The notes under the pieces: model-generated
What the model saw: only the letters and a program-made list of their open reading frames with translations
Database searches by the model: none
Told to the model about the DNA's origin: nothing
Shown: positions 6,033 through 6,500 of the stretch, piece by piece
Numbering within the stretch: position 1 is the first letter of the stretch
How the letters are laid out: every line of letters starts with the position of its first letter
Program-made: the position numbers and the translations under genes
Source of the DNA: Candidatus Omnitrophota bacterium
GTDB taxonomy: Bacteria > Omnitrophota > Gorgyraeia > JAFGHF01
Assembly: GCA_018899075.1 (NCBI GenBank)
Contig: JAHIIS010000084.1
Location: forward strand, 1-6,500
Reading direction: 5' to 3'
DNA length: 6,500 bases

Positions 6033-6500
6033 GAGAAATATTTTTTGGATTTAATGTCTTTAGATACATCACCTTCAGAGCGGCTATGGGCAGCACAACC
6101 GCCTTTTTATTATGTATATTTTTCGGCCCCTGGCTGATTAGAAAATTATCCCAGCTTAATATCGGCGAAAATATTATTGAGCGAAAGATTAGTCCCCAGC
6201 TGCATTCCTTGCATCGTAAGAAAAAAGGGATACCCACTATGGGAGGCCTTTTAATCCTATTCTCCACAGTTCTTTCTACCTTGCTCTGGGCGAGGCTCGA
6301 TAATAAATATATCCTGCTGGTTTTATTTTCTGTACTCTGCCTGGGGGCAATCGGTTTTATGGACGATTATATGAAATTTATTACCCGCCGCTCCAAAGGA
6401 ATAACCGTGTCTATGAAACTGGTGAGTCAATCTATTTTAGCCGTGCTCATCGGCTTATTTGCTTTTTACGACCCCCAGATAGGCCAGGGATTGGATCTGC
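6005..6500 (+). CDS. mraY: Phospho-N-acetylmuramoyl-pentapeptide transferase MraY (partial, 3' end outside window)
   Basis: MraY is a polytopic inner-membrane enzyme that transfers phospho-MurNAc-pentapeptide from UDP to undecaprenyl phosphate, forming lipid I. The first 165 codons are present, out of roughly 320-360 in the family. Visible family features are GFNVFRYITFRA (15-26) before the first membrane helix (about 28-44), a conserved cytoplasmic loop ending KKGIPTMGG (73-81), a second helix (about 82-96), a third (about 102-119), and the catalytic Asp pair in GFMDDYMK (117-124; D120, D121). After these come RRSKGI (128-133) and another hydrophobic segment (about 139-155). The later catalytic Asp and histidine-rich loop lie beyond the window. 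ATG 6005 gives the expected family N-terminus and has GGAGG 10 nt upstream inside murF. The frame is open to the right edge with no sign of damage. Confidence 0.96.
   Translation, partial: MLYQLFYPLREIFFGFNVFRYITFRAAMGSTTAFLLCIFFGPWLIRKLSQLNIGENIIERKISPQLHSLHRKKKGIPTMGGLLILFSTVLSTLLWARLDNKYILLVLFSVLCLGAIGFMDDYMKFITRRSKGITVSMKLVSQSILAVLIGLFAFYDPQIGQGLDL

Overview
The window is a contiguous, all-plus-strand segment of a division and cell wall (dcw) cluster. In order it holds the 3' tail of mraZ, a small unidentified basic ORF, rsmH (mraW), an ftsL-like gene, ftsI (class B penicillin-binding protein), murE, murF and the 5' part of mraY, which runs off the right edge. Genes lie nose-to-tail with gaps of 31 nt or less, and two junctions overlap (ftsI/murE by 23 nt, murF/mraY by 28 nt). 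There is no gene-free stretch over 300 bases. I see no internal terminator, RNA gene, mobile element, CRISPR array or long repeat.

Functionally, RsmH methylates 16S rRNA. FtsL and FtsI belong to the septal peptidoglycan machine. MurE and MurF add the third amino acid and the D-Ala-D-Ala dipeptide to the UDP-MurNAc peptide. MraY then transfers the finished phospho-MurNAc-pentapeptide to undecaprenyl phosphate, giving lipid I. MurE carries the DNPR signature of meso-diaminopimelate-adding enzymes, so the cell should have mDAP-type peptidoglycan. FtsI has no PASTA domains, unlike many Gram-positive division PBPs. Both points suggest a diderm, Gram-negative-type bacterium.

The sequence has moderate GC with AT-rich third positions. 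The overall impression fits an uncultured lineage such as Candidatus Omnitrophota, but that is a weak inference from protein style, not a demonstrated assignment.

Most of the window is an ordinary dcw operon. Two places deserve a second look. First, the FtsI reading frame clearly codes for its membrane anchor upstream of the first conventional start (TTG 1580), yet no ATG, GTG or TTG exists between the ftsL stop and that point. The options are an AUU start at 1523, a CUG start at 1559, or a one-base sequence error. Second, a 63-codon Arg-rich ORF with a very strong Shine-Dalgarno sequence sits between mraZ and rsmH, where these two genes are usually adjacent.
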